DNA of 64,000 nucleotides from Streptomyces sp. SCSIO 75703 (GCF_036607905.1 NZ_CP144555.1:4526001-4590000); one strand, 5' to 3'. Counted from the first letter of the stretch, positions 17,728 through 27,634 are shown. Made by a program: numbers and translations. The notes: generated by a model from the sequence alone, not told the origin.

Positions 17728-18138
17728 TCAGGCCGCCGCCAGCTCGCACCACACGTACTTGCCCCGGTTGCCCTGCCCCACCAGCGGATGCCAGCCCCAT
17801 CCGTCGGCGCAGGCCACCACCAGGGCCATCCCCCGCCCCTCCTCCGGCTCCTCCGTCGGTCGCGGCGGAATCCTGGGCTTCGGCGGTTCGGGGTCGGTGT
17901 CCCACGCCCCGATGCGCAGCGTGCCCGGCGGCGACCAGCGGACACGCAGGGCCGCGGGGCCCTTGGTGTGCCGTACGGCGTTGGAGATCAACTCCGCCGC
18001 GAGCAGTTCCGCGACGTCCACGAGCCGGATCAGTCCGTGCATGGTCAGGATCAGGCGCAGGGTGCGGCGGCTGATGGTCACGGCGCGAAGGTCGTTGGGG
18101 ATGGAGAGGGAGTACTCCCAGGACTCGTTTTCGGGCAT
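17728..18138 (-). CDS. Anti-sigma-factor-like ATP-binding protein (HATPase)
   Basis: 136 residues. The N box ELLAAELISNAVRHTKGP (helix with Glu and Asn for Mg-ATP) and a degenerate G1 box (GAWDTDPEPP) followed by RGMALVVACADGWGW define a GHKL ATPase without any histidine-kinase domain, as in the many Streptomyces SpoIIAB/RsbW-like regulators. A GKYVWCEL end is common in this group. Divergent from an XRE-type gene 221 bases away. Partners are unknown. Confidence 0.8.
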   Translation of the reverse strand: MPENESWEYSLSIPNDLRAVTISRRTLRLILTMHGLIRLVDVAELLAAELISNAVRHTKGPAALRVRWSPPGTLRIGAWDTDPEPPKPRIPPRPTEEPEEGRGMALVVACADGWGWHPLVGQGNRGKYVWCELAAA

Positions 18139-18359
18139 GCGGGACTCCGTTTCCGCGAGGAGAGGGAAGGGGGCGGGGCCGGTGTCATTGCCGCAGCCGT
18201 CGCAGCAGGACGGAGCGGTGCGCTTCCGGTGGCCCGGTGCCGCACGGTGTGCGTCGCGTCACTGACGGTAGGGCTAACATGTCATACGGAGCAAGTGGAT
18301 CGCCTCATGTGACGCCGAACGAGGCGAACCGACAGGCGGGTTGGAATCGAGGAGACGTG

Positions 18360-19211
18360 ATGGTCCTGAGACGGGAACCCACCGCGCGGCAGTTGCGACT
18401 GGGAGTGGAATTGCGCAGGCTGCGCGATGCCGCAGGTCTCACCGCCGCAGACGCGGCGGCTCTGCTCGGAACCAGTCGGGTTCAGATCAGCCACATCGAA
18501 TCGGGACTCGCGGGGGTGAGCGGGGACCGGCTACGCCGTCTTGCGGCTCACTACTCCTGCACGGACGGTGCCTTCGTGGATGCTCTCGTCGCCATGGCCA
18601 CGGATCGAACACGCGGTTGGTGGGAAGAGTACCGCGGGCTCCTGCCCACGCCGTTCCTCGACTTGGCGGAGTTGGAGCATCACGCCGATCACCGACGCGA
18701 TGTGGAGTTCCTTTTCATCCCCGGTTTGTTGCAGACGGAGGCGTACGCTCGCGCCGCCTTCGCGTCGCGCGTGCCCGAACTGCCGCGGGAGGAACTGGAA
18801 CTGCGTGTCCGCCATCGAATGCAGCGCAGGGCGATCCTGGAAGGCGCGGACCCGGTTCCGTACGACGCCGTTGTCCACGAGGCGGCGCTGCGTATCAGGG
18901 TGGGGGACCGAGAGACGGCGCGAGCCCAACTGGCACGTGTTCTGGAACTCTCCGAGTCGGAACACATCACCGTGCGGATCATCCCCTTCGATCTGGACGG
19001 CTTCGGCGGTGCCTGGAGTCCCATGATGCTGGCGGGCGGCCGTGTGCCCAGGCTCGATACAGCCGTCCGTGATGCGCCTCATGGCACTGGCTTCCTCGAT
19101 TCCGAGGCTCAACTGGCCGTCTTTCGAACGGTTTTCCGTAGAGTGGAGGAGGTGTCGCTCGACCCAGGCCGGTCGCGTGACCTCATCCAGAGACTGGCTC
19201 GGGAACTGTGA
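18360..19211 (+). CDS. XRE-family regulator with DUF5753 domain
   Basis: 283 residues. The helix-turn-helix (about 12-65: LGVELRRLRDAAGLTAADAA, SRVQISHIESG) is followed by the DUF5753 domain typical of Streptomyces, with WWEEYRGLLPTPFLDLAELE, IPGLLQTEAYARA and PYDAVVHEAALR. The ATG is preceded by GAGGAG. It forms the common two-gene unit with a DUF397 protein encoded seven bases downstream. Base composition is visibly lower in GC than its neighbours, suggesting a later arrival. Such pairs are thought to be sigma/anti-sigma-like or toxin-antitoxin-like regulators; the target here is unknown. Confidence 0.88.
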   Translation: MVLRREPTARQLRLGVELRRLRDAAGLTAADAAALLGTSRVQISHIESGLAGVSGDRLRRLAAHYSCTDGAFVDALVAMATDRTRGWWEEYRGLLPTPFLDLAELEHHADHRRDVEFLFIPGLLQTEAYARAAFASRVPELPREELELRVRHRMQRRAILEGADPVPYDAVVHEAALRIRVGDRETARAQLARVLELSESEHITVRIIPFDLDGFGGAWSPMMLAGGRVPRLDTAVRDAPHGTGFLDSEAQLAVFRTVFRRVEEVSLDPGRSRDLIQRLAREL

Positions 19212-19217
19212 GGCTCC

Positions 19218-19409
19218 GTGACCCCTGACAACTGGCGCAGGTCGACCCACTCGGGTGGCGGCGACGGCAACAACTGCGTGGAGATAGCCGCGTCGGCCAC
19301 GCGAGTCGCCGTTCGCGACAGCAAGGCCCCCACCCGGGCCACCCTCACCTTCCCGCCGGAGGCGTTCGCCGGCTTCGTCGAGGCCCTCAAGGAGCGCCCC
19401 CGGCGCTGA
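19218..19409 (+). CDS. DUF397 domain protein
   Basis: 63 residues. It has the DUF397 pattern: WRRSTHSGGGDGNNCVEIA, then VAVRDSKAP and FPPEAFAGFVEALK at the end. The GTG start lies seven bases after the XRE gene stop. In known pairs (for example BldB/WhiJ-like systems) the DUF397 partner opposes or assists the XRE regulator. No further function can be read from this copy. Confidence 0.85.
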   Translation: MTPDNWRRSTHSGGGDGNNCVEIAASATRVAVRDSKAPTRATLTFPPEAFAGFVEALKERPRR

Positions 19410-19484
19410 GGTCGCCGCCGCCCTGCCCCCGGCCCCATCGGTGGCTCACCGCCTCGTTATCGACGGTCCGGGGGACCGGCTTCC

Positions 19485-19838
19485 TCACACGGTCCGTTCG
19501 ATGTGTTCGAAGATGTCCGCATCCGTCTCCCGCTGCCAGGACGGGAGGTCGGCCCAGTCTGCGACGTATCCGGGCTTCGGGTCCTCGAAGTGCTTGAGCA
19601 TCTGGGCGGTCCAGCAGAGCGCGACGAAACGGCCCTTCTGCTCGCGGGTGAGCCGTGTGGCGTGCCCGTCGCTGGCCCTGAGGAAGTCTCGCACCTGCCT
19701 GCACACGGCAGCCGCCGCCTCGCGCTCCCACTCGGGCGTCTCGTCCCAGGGGGTGACGTAGCTGGGCTTCGGCTCACCGGGGTAGTGCCTGGCCACCCCG
19801 GCGATCCACGCCTCGCGGAAGATCCGACCGTCACTCAT
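19485..19838 (-). CDS. Unrecognised 117-residue protein with two internal repeats
   Basis: 117 residues from the ATG of MSDGRIFREAW, which overlaps the stop of the upstream regulator gene by eight bases, so the two are made together. It consists of two related halves: HYPGEPKPSYVTPWDETPEW and HFEDPKPGYVADWADLPSWQ, each followed by a helix starting near WEREA / WQRET. There is no signal peptide or membrane segment and only two cysteines. The PKPxYVxxW core with an acidic helix looks like a small protein-binding repeat; I do not recognise a named family. Its position beside the graspetide genes suggests a regulatory or accessory part, which is inference. Confidence 0.7.
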   Translation of the reverse strand: MSDGRIFREAWIAGVARHYPGEPKPSYVTPWDETPEWEREAAAAVCRQVRDFLRASDGHATRLTREQKGRFVALCWTAQMLKHFEDPKPGYVADWADLPSWQRETDADIFEHIERTV

Positions 19839-21108
19839 GAGCGTGTCCCTCTCGTCGGGCGGTGCGTGAAAGCGCCGCGATGTGCCGGTCCAGGCGTGAG
19901 ACTCGTTCATCGGACAGGAGAGGGGCAAGACGGTCTCGCAGTCCGTCCAGCTTCCTGCCGACGAATCCCGAGTCCGACCGGTCGGCCAGACTGATCGCCG
20001 ACTCCGCGTAGTGCACGACCTGGTCCGCGTCGCGCCGGTGGACGCCGACCGCGGCGAGGTCGCTCAGGACGGCGACACGGCGGCGCAGCGACAGGGGTTG
20101 GGCGAGGGCCGCGGTGAGCGTCTCCTCCGCGAGGTCGGGGCGGCCGAGCTGGACGTAGCAGGCACCTCGTTCCTCCGAGAGGCGTGAACCGTCGAAGCGC
20201 AGCCAGCCGCCGTTGTGGGGCCGGCCGTCCAGGCGGTGGACCGCCTCCGCCTCGTCGAGAGCGCGGGCGCAGGCGTCGACGTCACCCGTGAGCGCGTACG
20301 CCTCGGCCTGGACGGCGGCCACCCAGTGGCGGGTGGACAGGGCGCTGTCGCCCCGCCCGGCGACGCGGGAGGCCGCCGCCAGCACGGGATGCGCGGCCGA
20401 CGCGCGACGCGCGTACAGCTCGACATAGGCGTGACGGGTCAGGGCGCAGGCCCACAGGTCGTGCGCACCACCGGCGCGGGCGGCTCCAGCGGCGAGCGTG
20501 TAGCACTGCGCGGCGTCGGTGTACCGGTTGGTGTCGAAGAACAGCTCGCCGGCGAGCTGGTAGAGGTCGGCCGTCATCGTGCACAGCCGGGCGCGATCGG
20601 CTTCGGCGCGCGCTTCGGTCAGCCCCAGCGTCAGGACGCCGAGCTGCTCGCGGACGGCGGGGAAGACGGTCTGCTTGGAGTCGGCGAGGGCGAAGACGCG
20701 CCACAGGCTGCGGTGCAGTTCCTCCCCCGTCTCCAGGATCGCCCCCACGGTGCTGTCCCGGGGCGCCTTCTCCGAGCCGGGCAGGGTGACGAGCGTGCCC
20801 GTGACGGCCAGCAGGCTCAGGACTTCGCGACGCTTCATATCGTCATCATCACCGTGGGGTAGGGGAGGGAGGTCCCGGGGAACGGCCCCTCGCGCCGACG
20901 GTCCCTCGGCGAGGAGCCCGTCCAGTTCGATGAGGGTGACTCCCAACAGGGCGGCCATCTGAGGGCGTTGATGCGGCCTTGGCGTGGCACGTCCGCCCTC
21001 CCAGCGGATCACGGTGGAGGTGGCCACCGCGAGCGCTTCGGCGAATTCCTCCTGGGAGTAACCCTGTGCCGCCCGCCGTTCGGCTGAACACCTGCGCCTC
21101 GATGCCAT
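19831..21108 (-). CDS. HTH regulator with TPR-like repeats, divergent from the graspetide genes
   Basis: 425 residues. An XRE-type helix-turn-helix lies at about residues 14-60 (GYSQEEFAEALAVATSTVIR, WEGGRATPRP), then a short linker and a long alpha-helical region (about 110-410) rich in Ala/Leu helix pairs that resembles the TPR-like domain of Streptomyces regulators. GAGGGAGA precedes the ATG. It shares a 153-base intergenic region with the precursor peptide gene, so it is the best candidate for the cluster regulator. MKRREVLSLLAVTGT at residues about 91-105 looks like a Tat-like or alternative start, so the HTH part could be separable. Confidence 0.8.
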   Translation of the reverse strand: MASRRRCSAERRAAQGYSQEEFAEALAVATSTVIRWEGGRATPRPHQRPQMAALLGVTLIELDGLLAEGPSARGAVPRDLPPLPHGDDDDMKRREVLSLLAVTGTLVTLPGSEKAPRDSTVGAILETGEELHRSLWRVFALADSKQTVFPAVREQLGVLTLGLTEARAEADRARLCTMTADLYQLAGELFFDTNRYTDAAQCYTLAAGAARAGGAHDLWACALTRHAYVELYARRASAAHPVLAAASRVAGRGDSALSTRHWVAAVQAEAYALTGDVDACARALDEAEAVHRLDGRPHNGGWLRFDGSRLSEERGACYVQLGRPDLAEETLTAALAQPLSLRRRVAVLSDLAAVGVHRRDADQVVHYAESAISLADRSDSGFVGRKLDGLRDRLAPLLSDERVSRLDRHIAALSRTARREGHAHE

Positions 21109-21261
21109 GGGTCTCCCTCACGAAGGGCGCGTTCCCGGACGCGGCACCCGGTGCGCGGAAAACGCCCGGTCAATGCGCGGGGTTCGCTCTGGGAGACGGT
21201 AACGGATTGCCCTTCACTGGTCACACCGCGTTTCGGACCGATTCCCCCTCAAGGAGCCCGT
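21109..21261. promoter_or_regulatory. Divergent promoter region of the graspetide cluster
   Basis: 153 bases between the start codons of the HTH/TPR regulator and the precursor peptide. Promoters for both must lie here. I could not assign convincing -35/-10 boxes. AAGGAG (21251-21256) is the ribosome site of the precursor gene. Confidence 0.5.
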
Positions 21262-21522
21262 ATGGACACTTCCGTGGTATCCCCCAGCCTCGCGCGACCT
21301 TGGGGCGCGGGTCGGCTCGCGCCCTACCCGGTCACCGTCCGGCGCCCGCACGCCACGGTCGTCATCGATCCCGCCACACAGCTCGGGGTGTACCGCGACC
21401 CGGCCGGCCAGGTGGTGGAGATGGGCAAGCACGGCACCAGTTCCGGCACCGAGACCTCCACGTTGACGAACTCGGACTCCCGGAACGACCAGGGACACGA
21501 CCAGGACAGCAACCAGGACTGA
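21262..21522 (+). CDS. tgmA: Graspetide precursor peptide (ATP-grasp target RiPP)
   Basis: 86 residues, starting at the ATG five bases after AAGGAG; an in-frame ATG further upstream has no such site. The leader carries the pattern typical of actinobacterial ATP-grasp target peptides: RPWGAGRLAPYPV, HATVVIDPATQLGVYRD and VVEMGKHGTSSGTE. The core (about residues 58-86) is rich in Thr/Ser and then Asp/Glu/Asn/Gln, ending GHDQDSNQD. It provides hydroxyl side chains in TSSGTETSTLT and acid side chains downstream for ester or amide ring closure. No cysteine is present. The stop overlaps the ATP-grasp gene start (ATGA). Confidence 0.88.
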   Translation: MDTSVVSPSLARPWGAGRLAPYPVTVRRPHATVVIDPATQLGVYRDPAGQVVEMGKHGTSSGTETSTLTNSDSRNDQGHDQDSNQD

Positions 21523-22487
21523 TGACGATGACCGAGACGGGGCCGGTCCTCGTGGCCACCGAGACCGACGACATCACCGCCGACATGGTGATCGCCGAAC
21601 TCAACCGGCGCGATGTGCCGGTGGTCCGCTTCAACCCGGCCGACATCGCAGAGGGCCTCACGGTCTCGGCTCGGTTCGGCGTCCGCCCGGCCCGTCTGGC
21701 CGGGCAGGTGCGCACCCGGTCGAGAACGGCGGGCCTGCCAGGCGTCCGGGCTGTGTACTGGCGCCGCCCGGAGTGGCCCTCGTACCCCCACCTGCCGACG
21801 GACGACGCCCGGTTCGCGGCCGCGCAGGTCCGCCACGGACTCGGCGGAGTCCTCTTCGCGGTGGAGGGCCCCCTCTGGGTCAACCACCCGCTACGGATGG
21901 CGGCGGCCGACTACAAGCCCGCCCAACTGGTCCTCGCCCAGCGGCTCGGTTTCCGGGTTCCGCCCACCCTGGTCACCAACGATCCCGACGAGGCACGGGA
22001 GTTCATCCGCCTACAGGGTGACACCATCTTCAAGACGCTGCGGTGGACCCCCTACGCGCGAGACGGTGTGCCGATGACCGGATGGGCCGACCCCGTCACC
22101 GCCGAAGAGATCGACGACAGCGTTCGCGTGGCTCCCCACCTCTTCCAGGCCCGCGTGGACAAGGTCGCCGACCTCCGCGTCCTGATCGTCGGCAGCCACA
22201 CGTTCGCCGTGCGCATCGACTCCGGACTGCTCGACTGGCGCAGGGACTACAGCGCTCTGACCTACACCGTCGAGCGTCTCCCCGCCCGGCTGGACAGAGC
22301 GCTGCGGGCCTGTCTGAGGCGGCTGGGGCTGGTGTCAGGGAGCTTCGATCTCGCGGTCGACCGGGCCGGAGACCACTGGTGGCTGGAGTTGAATCCCAAC
22401 GGCCAGTGGGGATGGCTGGAGGGGGAGACCGGCCTTCCGATGTCCGCGGCCTTCGCCGGCCTTCTCGCCCGGGGAGACAGCCGATGA
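21522..22487 (+). CDS. tgmB: ATP-grasp graspetide macrocyclase
   Basis: 321 residues from the ATG overlapping the precursor stop. An N-terminal preATP-grasp region (VLVATETDDITADMVIAELN, VPVVRFNPADIA) is followed by the ATP-grasp fold, with DTIFKTLRWTPYARDG as the Lys-containing ATP-binding loop and the metal-binding end LVSGSFDLAVDRAGDHWWLE then LNPNGQWGWLE. It should use ATP to activate Asp/Glu side chains of the core and join them to Ser/Thr or Lys. A second ATG two codons later is possible. The order precursor-grasp-methyltransferase matches the known tgmABC type. Confidence 0.88.
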   Translation: MTMTETGPVLVATETDDITADMVIAELNRRDVPVVRFNPADIAEGLTVSARFGVRPARLAGQVRTRSRTAGLPGVRAVYWRRPEWPSYPHLPTDDARFAAAQVRHGLGGVLFAVEGPLWVNHPLRMAAADYKPAQLVLAQRLGFRVPPTLVTNDPDEAREFIRLQGDTIFKTLRWTPYARDGVPMTGWADPVTAEEIDDSVRVAPHLFQARVDKVADLRVLIVGSHTFAVRIDSGLLDWRRDYSALTYTVERLPARLDRALRACLRRLGLVSGSFDLAVDRAGDHWWLELNPNGQWGWLEGETGLPMSAAFAGLLARGDSR

Positions 22488-23647
22488 CCGACCCCGCATC
22501 CGAGCGGCGCCGTATGGCGGAGCTTCTCGTGGAGAAGGGGGTCCTGACGTCCCCCTGGCTGCGGGAAGCGGTGGAGGCCGTGCCGCGCGAGCGGTTCCTG
22601 CGGCCCGGTGTCTTCCTCGACGAAGGGAGGGCCTGGCGGCCCGTCACCCCGTCCGGCGCCGGCCCGGACGCGTGGCTGAGCCTCGCCCACCGCCTCGACA
22701 CGCTCACCACCCAGCTCGACGGCCATCTCACCGCCGACCGGGCCGACGGACCCGTCCCGGGGGTGCCCACCTCGTCCTCGACCGATCCGGCCACCGTCGT
22801 CGGCATGATCGAGGCGCTGGACCTCGGCGCGGACCACCGCGTCCTGGAGATCGGCACGGGCACCGGCTACTCCACGGCCCTGCTGTGCCACCGCGTCGGC
22901 GAGGACGACGTCGCCACCGTCGAGGTCGATCCGCAGGTGGCGGCCCGCGCCGACGCCGCGCTGGAATCCGCCGGCCACTCCACGTGGACGGTGACGGGCG
23001 ACGGACTCCTCGGCCATCCGTACCGGGCGCCGTACGACCGGGTCATCGCCACCTGCGCGGTCCGCCGCATCCCGTACGCGTGGATCCGCCAGACCCGGCC
23101 CGGCGGCGTCGTCCTCGCCACGGTCGGCTCCTGGCCCTGGGGCACCGGCCTGGCCAGGGTCACCGTCGGTGAGGACGGCACCGCCGAGGGCGCGATCACC
23201 GGCCCCTCCTCCTTCATGCAGGCGCGGGCCCAGGCCGTCACACCCCTGGCCGGCGACCTCTCCGCCCGCGCCGCCCACGCGGACAGCGTCCGGCCCGCGC
23301 GGGTGCCGCCGCTCGTCCTGGAGGAGTGGATGCCCGCCTTCCTCGCGCAGCTCGCCGCGCCGGGCGCCCAGTTGGTGCGGGCCACCGACGGTGACGGGGC
23401 GCCACTGCGGTACCTCTTCGACCCCGAACGCGAGTCGTTCGCCGAGTTCCGCCCCCGCGGCGGGGGATGGAGCGTCCGCCAGGGCGGCCCGGTGGCCCTG
23501 TGGGACGTCGTCGAACACGCCCTCCTCGCCTGGCGTGACGCGGGCGGTCCGGGTATCGAGGCGGTACGGCTGCGCGTCACCGGGCGATCGCACCACTACC
23601 GGATCGAAGGCAGCCCGGAGCTGCGCTGGGAACACCGCCTCGCCTGA
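22484..23647 (+). CDS. tgmC: PIMT-like methyltransferase of the graspetide cluster
   Basis: 387 residues; the ATG overlaps the tgmB stop. The N-terminus (MAELLVEKGVLTSPWLREAV, VPRERFLRPG) and the SAM site LEIGTGTGYSTALL with VATVEVDP match protein-L-isoaspartate O-methyltransferases. About 150 additional C-terminal residues form the extension seen in graspetide-linked members. In studied graspetides with such enzymes (fuscimiditide type) an Asp carboxylate is methylated and collapses to an aspartimide. The chemistry here is inferred from that class. Confidence 0.85.
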   Translation: MTDPASERRRMAELLVEKGVLTSPWLREAVEAVPRERFLRPGVFLDEGRAWRPVTPSGAGPDAWLSLAHRLDTLTTQLDGHLTADRADGPVPGVPTSSSTDPATVVGMIEALDLGADHRVLEIGTGTGYSTALLCHRVGEDDVATVEVDPQVAARADAALESAGHSTWTVTGDGLLGHPYRAPYDRVIATCAVRRIPYAWIRQTRPGGVVLATVGSWPWGTGLARVTVGEDGTAEGAITGPSSFMQARAQAVTPLAGDLSARAAHADSVRPARVPPLVLEEWMPAFLAQLAAPGAQLVRATDGDGAPLRYLFDPERESFAEFRPRGGGWSVRQGGPVALWDVVEHALLAWRDAGGPGIEAVRLRVTGRSHHYRIEGSPELRWEHRLA

Positions 23648-23730
23648 GCCCCCCCCCACGGGCCGCGGCAGCCCACCGGGACGGGCCCCACCGAAGCCCC
23701 CTGTCCGTCCCCACCGGTACCGTCGGGCGC

Positions 23731-25989
23731 ATGGGCAAGCAGGTCGGGGATTCCCCGGGGGAGCGGCGGCTCGCGGTGCTCGAAGGGGTGCTGGAGCGGA
23801 TCACCTACGCCAACGAGGAGAACGGGTACACGGTCGCCCGGGTCGACACCGGGCGGGGCGCCGGCGACCTGCTCACCGTCGTCGGCGCGCTGCTCGGCGC
23901 CCAGGTCGGCGAGTCGCTGCGGATGGAGGGCCGCTGGGGGTCGCACCCCCAGTACGGGAAGCAGTTCCACGTCGAGAACTACACGACGCTCCTGCCCGCC
24001 ACCGTCCAGGGCATCCGGCGCTACCTCGGTTCCGGCCTGGTCAAGGGCATCGGGCCGGTCTTCGCCGACCGCATCACCCAGCACTTCGGCCTCGACACCC
24101 TGACCGTCATCGAGGAGGAGCCCAAGCGGCTGATCGAGGTGCCCGGCCTCGGCCCCAAGCGGACCAAGAAGATCGCCGACGCCTGGGAGGAGCAGAAGGC
24201 GATCAAGGAGGTCATGCTGTTCCTCCAGACCGTCGAGGTGTCCACCTCCATCGCCGTGCGCATCTACAAGAAGTACGGCGACGCCTCGATCTCCGTGGTG
24301 CGGAACCAGCCCTACCGCCTCGCCGCCGACGTGTGGGGCATCGGCTTCCTCACCGCCGACCGCATCGCCCAGTCGGTCGGCATCCCGCACGACAGTCCGG
24401 AGCGGGTCAAGGCGGGCCTCCAGTACGCCCTGTCGCAGGCCACCGACCAGGGCCACTGCTACCTCCCCGAGGAACGGCTCATCGCCGACGCGGTGAAGCT
24501 GCTCCAGGTCGACACCGGCCTCGTCATCGAGTGCCTGGCCGACCTGGCCGCCGTACCGGAGGAGGGCCGGGACCCCGGCGTCGTCCGGGAGAAGGTGCCC
24601 GGCCCGGACGGCGACGGGCCGGTCACCGCCGTCTACCTGGTCCCCTTCCACCGCGCCGAACTCTCCCTCGCCGCCCAGGTGCTGCGCCTGCTGCGCACCG
24701 GGGAGGACCGGATGGCCGGCTTCCGGGACGTGGACTGGACGAAGGCGCTCGGATGGCTGAAGGGGCGCACGGGCACCGACCTCGCGCCCGAGCAGGAGGC
24801 GGCCGTCCGCCTCGCGCTGACCGAGAAGGTCGCCGTGCTCACCGGCGGCCCCGGCTGCGGCAAGTCCTTCACGGTCCGCTCGGTCGTCGAACTGGCCCGC
24901 GCGCGCAAGGCGAAGGTCGTCCTGGCCGCCCCGACGGGCCGGGCCGCCAAGCGCCTGGCCGAACTGACCGGCGCCGAGGCGTCCACCGTGCACCGGCTGC
25001 TGGAGCTGAAGCCCGGTGGCGACGCCGCCTACGACCGGGACCGGCCGCTCGACGCCGACCTCGTGGTGGTGGACGAGGCGTCCATGCTCGACCTGCTCCT
25101 CGCCAACAAGCTGGTCAAGGCCGTGCCGCCCGGCGCGCACCTGCTCTTCGTCGGGGACGTCGACCAGTTGCCCAGCGTCGGCGCCGGGGAGGTGCTGCGG
25201 GACCTGCTGGCCGAGGGCGGCCCCGTCCCCGCCGTCCGGCTCACCCGCGTCTTCCGCCAGGCCCAGGAGTCCGGTGTGGTGACCAACGCGCACCGCATCA
25301 ACGCGGGACGGCCCCCGCTCACCGACGGTCTGAAGGACTTCTTCCTCTTCGTCGAGGACGACACGGAGGAGACCGGCCGGCTCACCGTGGACGTCGCCGC
25401 CCGCCGCATCCCGGCCCGTTTCGGCCTGGACCCGCGCCGCGACGTGCAGGTCCTCGCCCCGATGCACCGGGGCCCGGCCGGCGCGGGCACGCTCAACGGA
25501 CTCCTCCAGCAGGCCGTCACCCCGGGCCGGCCGGACCTGCCGGAGAAGCGGTTCGGCGGCCGGGTCTTCCGCGTCGGCGACAAGGTCACCCAGATCCGCA
25601 ACAACTACGAGAAGGGCGAGAACGGCGTCTTCAACGGCACCGTCGGCGTCGTCACCGCGCTCGACCCGGTGGACCAGCGCCTGACCGTCCGCACCGACGA
25701 GGACGAGGAAGTCGCCTACGACTTCGACGAACTCGACGAACTGGCCCACGCCTACGCCGTCACCATCCACCGTTCCCAGGGCAGCGAGTACCCGGCGGTC
25801 GTCATCCCGGTCACCACCGGCGCCTGGATGATGCTCCAGCGCAACCTGCTCTACACGGCGGTCACCCGGGCGAAGAAGCTGGTCGTCCTCGTCGGCTCCC
25901 GCAAGGCGATCGGGCAGGCGGTGCGCACGGTCTCGGCCGGGCGGCGCTGCACGGCCCTCGACTTCCGGCTCACGGGCGCCGACGCCTGA
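23731..25989 (+). CDS. recD2: RecD2-type 5'-3' DNA helicase
   Basis: 752 residues. An N-terminal RecD2 region includes helix-hairpin-helix-like stretches (LIEVPGLGPKRTKKIADAWE, ADVWGIGFLTADRIA) and is followed by SF1B helicase motifs: Walker A TGGPGCGKSFT (about residue 370), VVDEASMLDL (motif II), FVGDVDQLPSVGAGEVL (motif III), VTQIRNNYEKGENG, and C-terminal VTIHRSQGSEYPAVV and LLYTAVTRAKK. It has the long N-terminal extension of RecD2, not the RecBCD subunit, and no recB/recC lies nearby. It probably helps in replication or repair. Monocistronic. Confidence 0.88.
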   Translation: MGKQVGDSPGERRLAVLEGVLERITYANEENGYTVARVDTGRGAGDLLTVVGALLGAQVGESLRMEGRWGSHPQYGKQFHVENYTTLLPATVQGIRRYLGSGLVKGIGPVFADRITQHFGLDTLTVIEEEPKRLIEVPGLGPKRTKKIADAWEEQKAIKEVMLFLQTVEVSTSIAVRIYKKYGDASISVVRNQPYRLAADVWGIGFLTADRIAQSVGIPHDSPERVKAGLQYALSQATDQGHCYLPEERLIADAVKLLQVDTGLVIECLADLAAVPEEGRDPGVVREKVPGPDGDGPVTAVYLVPFHRAELSLAAQVLRLLRTGEDRMAGFRDVDWTKALGWLKGRTGTDLAPEQEAAVRLALTEKVAVLTGGPGCGKSFTVRSVVELARARKAKVVLAAPTGRAAKRLAELTGAEASTVHRLLELKPGGDAAYDRDRPLDADLVVVDEASMLDLLLANKLVKAVPPGAHLLFVGDVDQLPSVGAGEVLRDLLAEGGPVPAVRLTRVFRQAQESGVVTNAHRINAGRPPLTDGLKDFFLFVEDDTEETGRLTVDVAARRIPARFGLDPRRDVQVLAPMHRGPAGAGTLNGLLQQAVTPGRPDLPEKRFGGRVFRVGDKVTQIRNNYEKGENGVFNGTVGVVTALDPVDQRLTVRTDEDEEVAYDFDELDELAHAYAVTIHRSQGSEYPAVVIPVTTGAWMMLQRNLLYTAVTRAKKLVVLVGSRKAIGQAVRTVSAGRRCTALDFRLTGADA

Positions 25990-26152
25990 CCGGCCCCGCT
26001 CCGGGGACCCGTGCGGAGGACCCCGCCCCGGGCGTGCGGAAGGCCCCGTACCGGGCCGCCCGCCACCGCCGGAGGAAGAATGATCGATCAAATGAGTCAT
26101 GAAGGTCACAGAGCCCTTCCCGAAGCGCCGGGGAACGGGCAGGATGAGAAAG

Positions 26153-26175
26153 TTGGCGGCACTCAGTGCCGCCAA
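26153..26175. promoter_or_regulatory. 23-base perfect dyad upstream of citrate synthase
   Basis: TTGGCGGCACT (26153-26163), one central C, AGTGCCGCCAA (26165-26175). It lies about 106 bases before the citA start and 164 bases after the helicase stop. It may be an operator of citA or, as RNA, a stem-loop ending the helicase transcript; there is no T-run after it. Confidence 0.6.
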
Positions 26176-26280
26176 TAGGCCCGATGGTCGACCCCGAGTG
26201 CACTCACATGGGCCAAGTGGGGGATGGTAGAGACAGTCAGGGCACCTCGAAGATGAGGCACTAGGTCGGTGAGGGAAGAC

Positions 26281-27570
<1,290 letters not shown>

Positions 27571-27592
27571 CCCAGGCGCCGCGACGAGGCTT

Positions 27593-27634
27593 CCAGGGCC
27601 CCGTGCCCCGCTCCGGCGGGTCGCGGGGCCCTGG
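27593..27634 (+). terminator. Terminator of citrate synthase
   Basis: CCAGGGCCCCG (27593-27603) and CGGGGCCCTGG (27624-27634) form a perfect 11-base stem, starting 23 bases after the citA stop. Confidence 0.75.
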
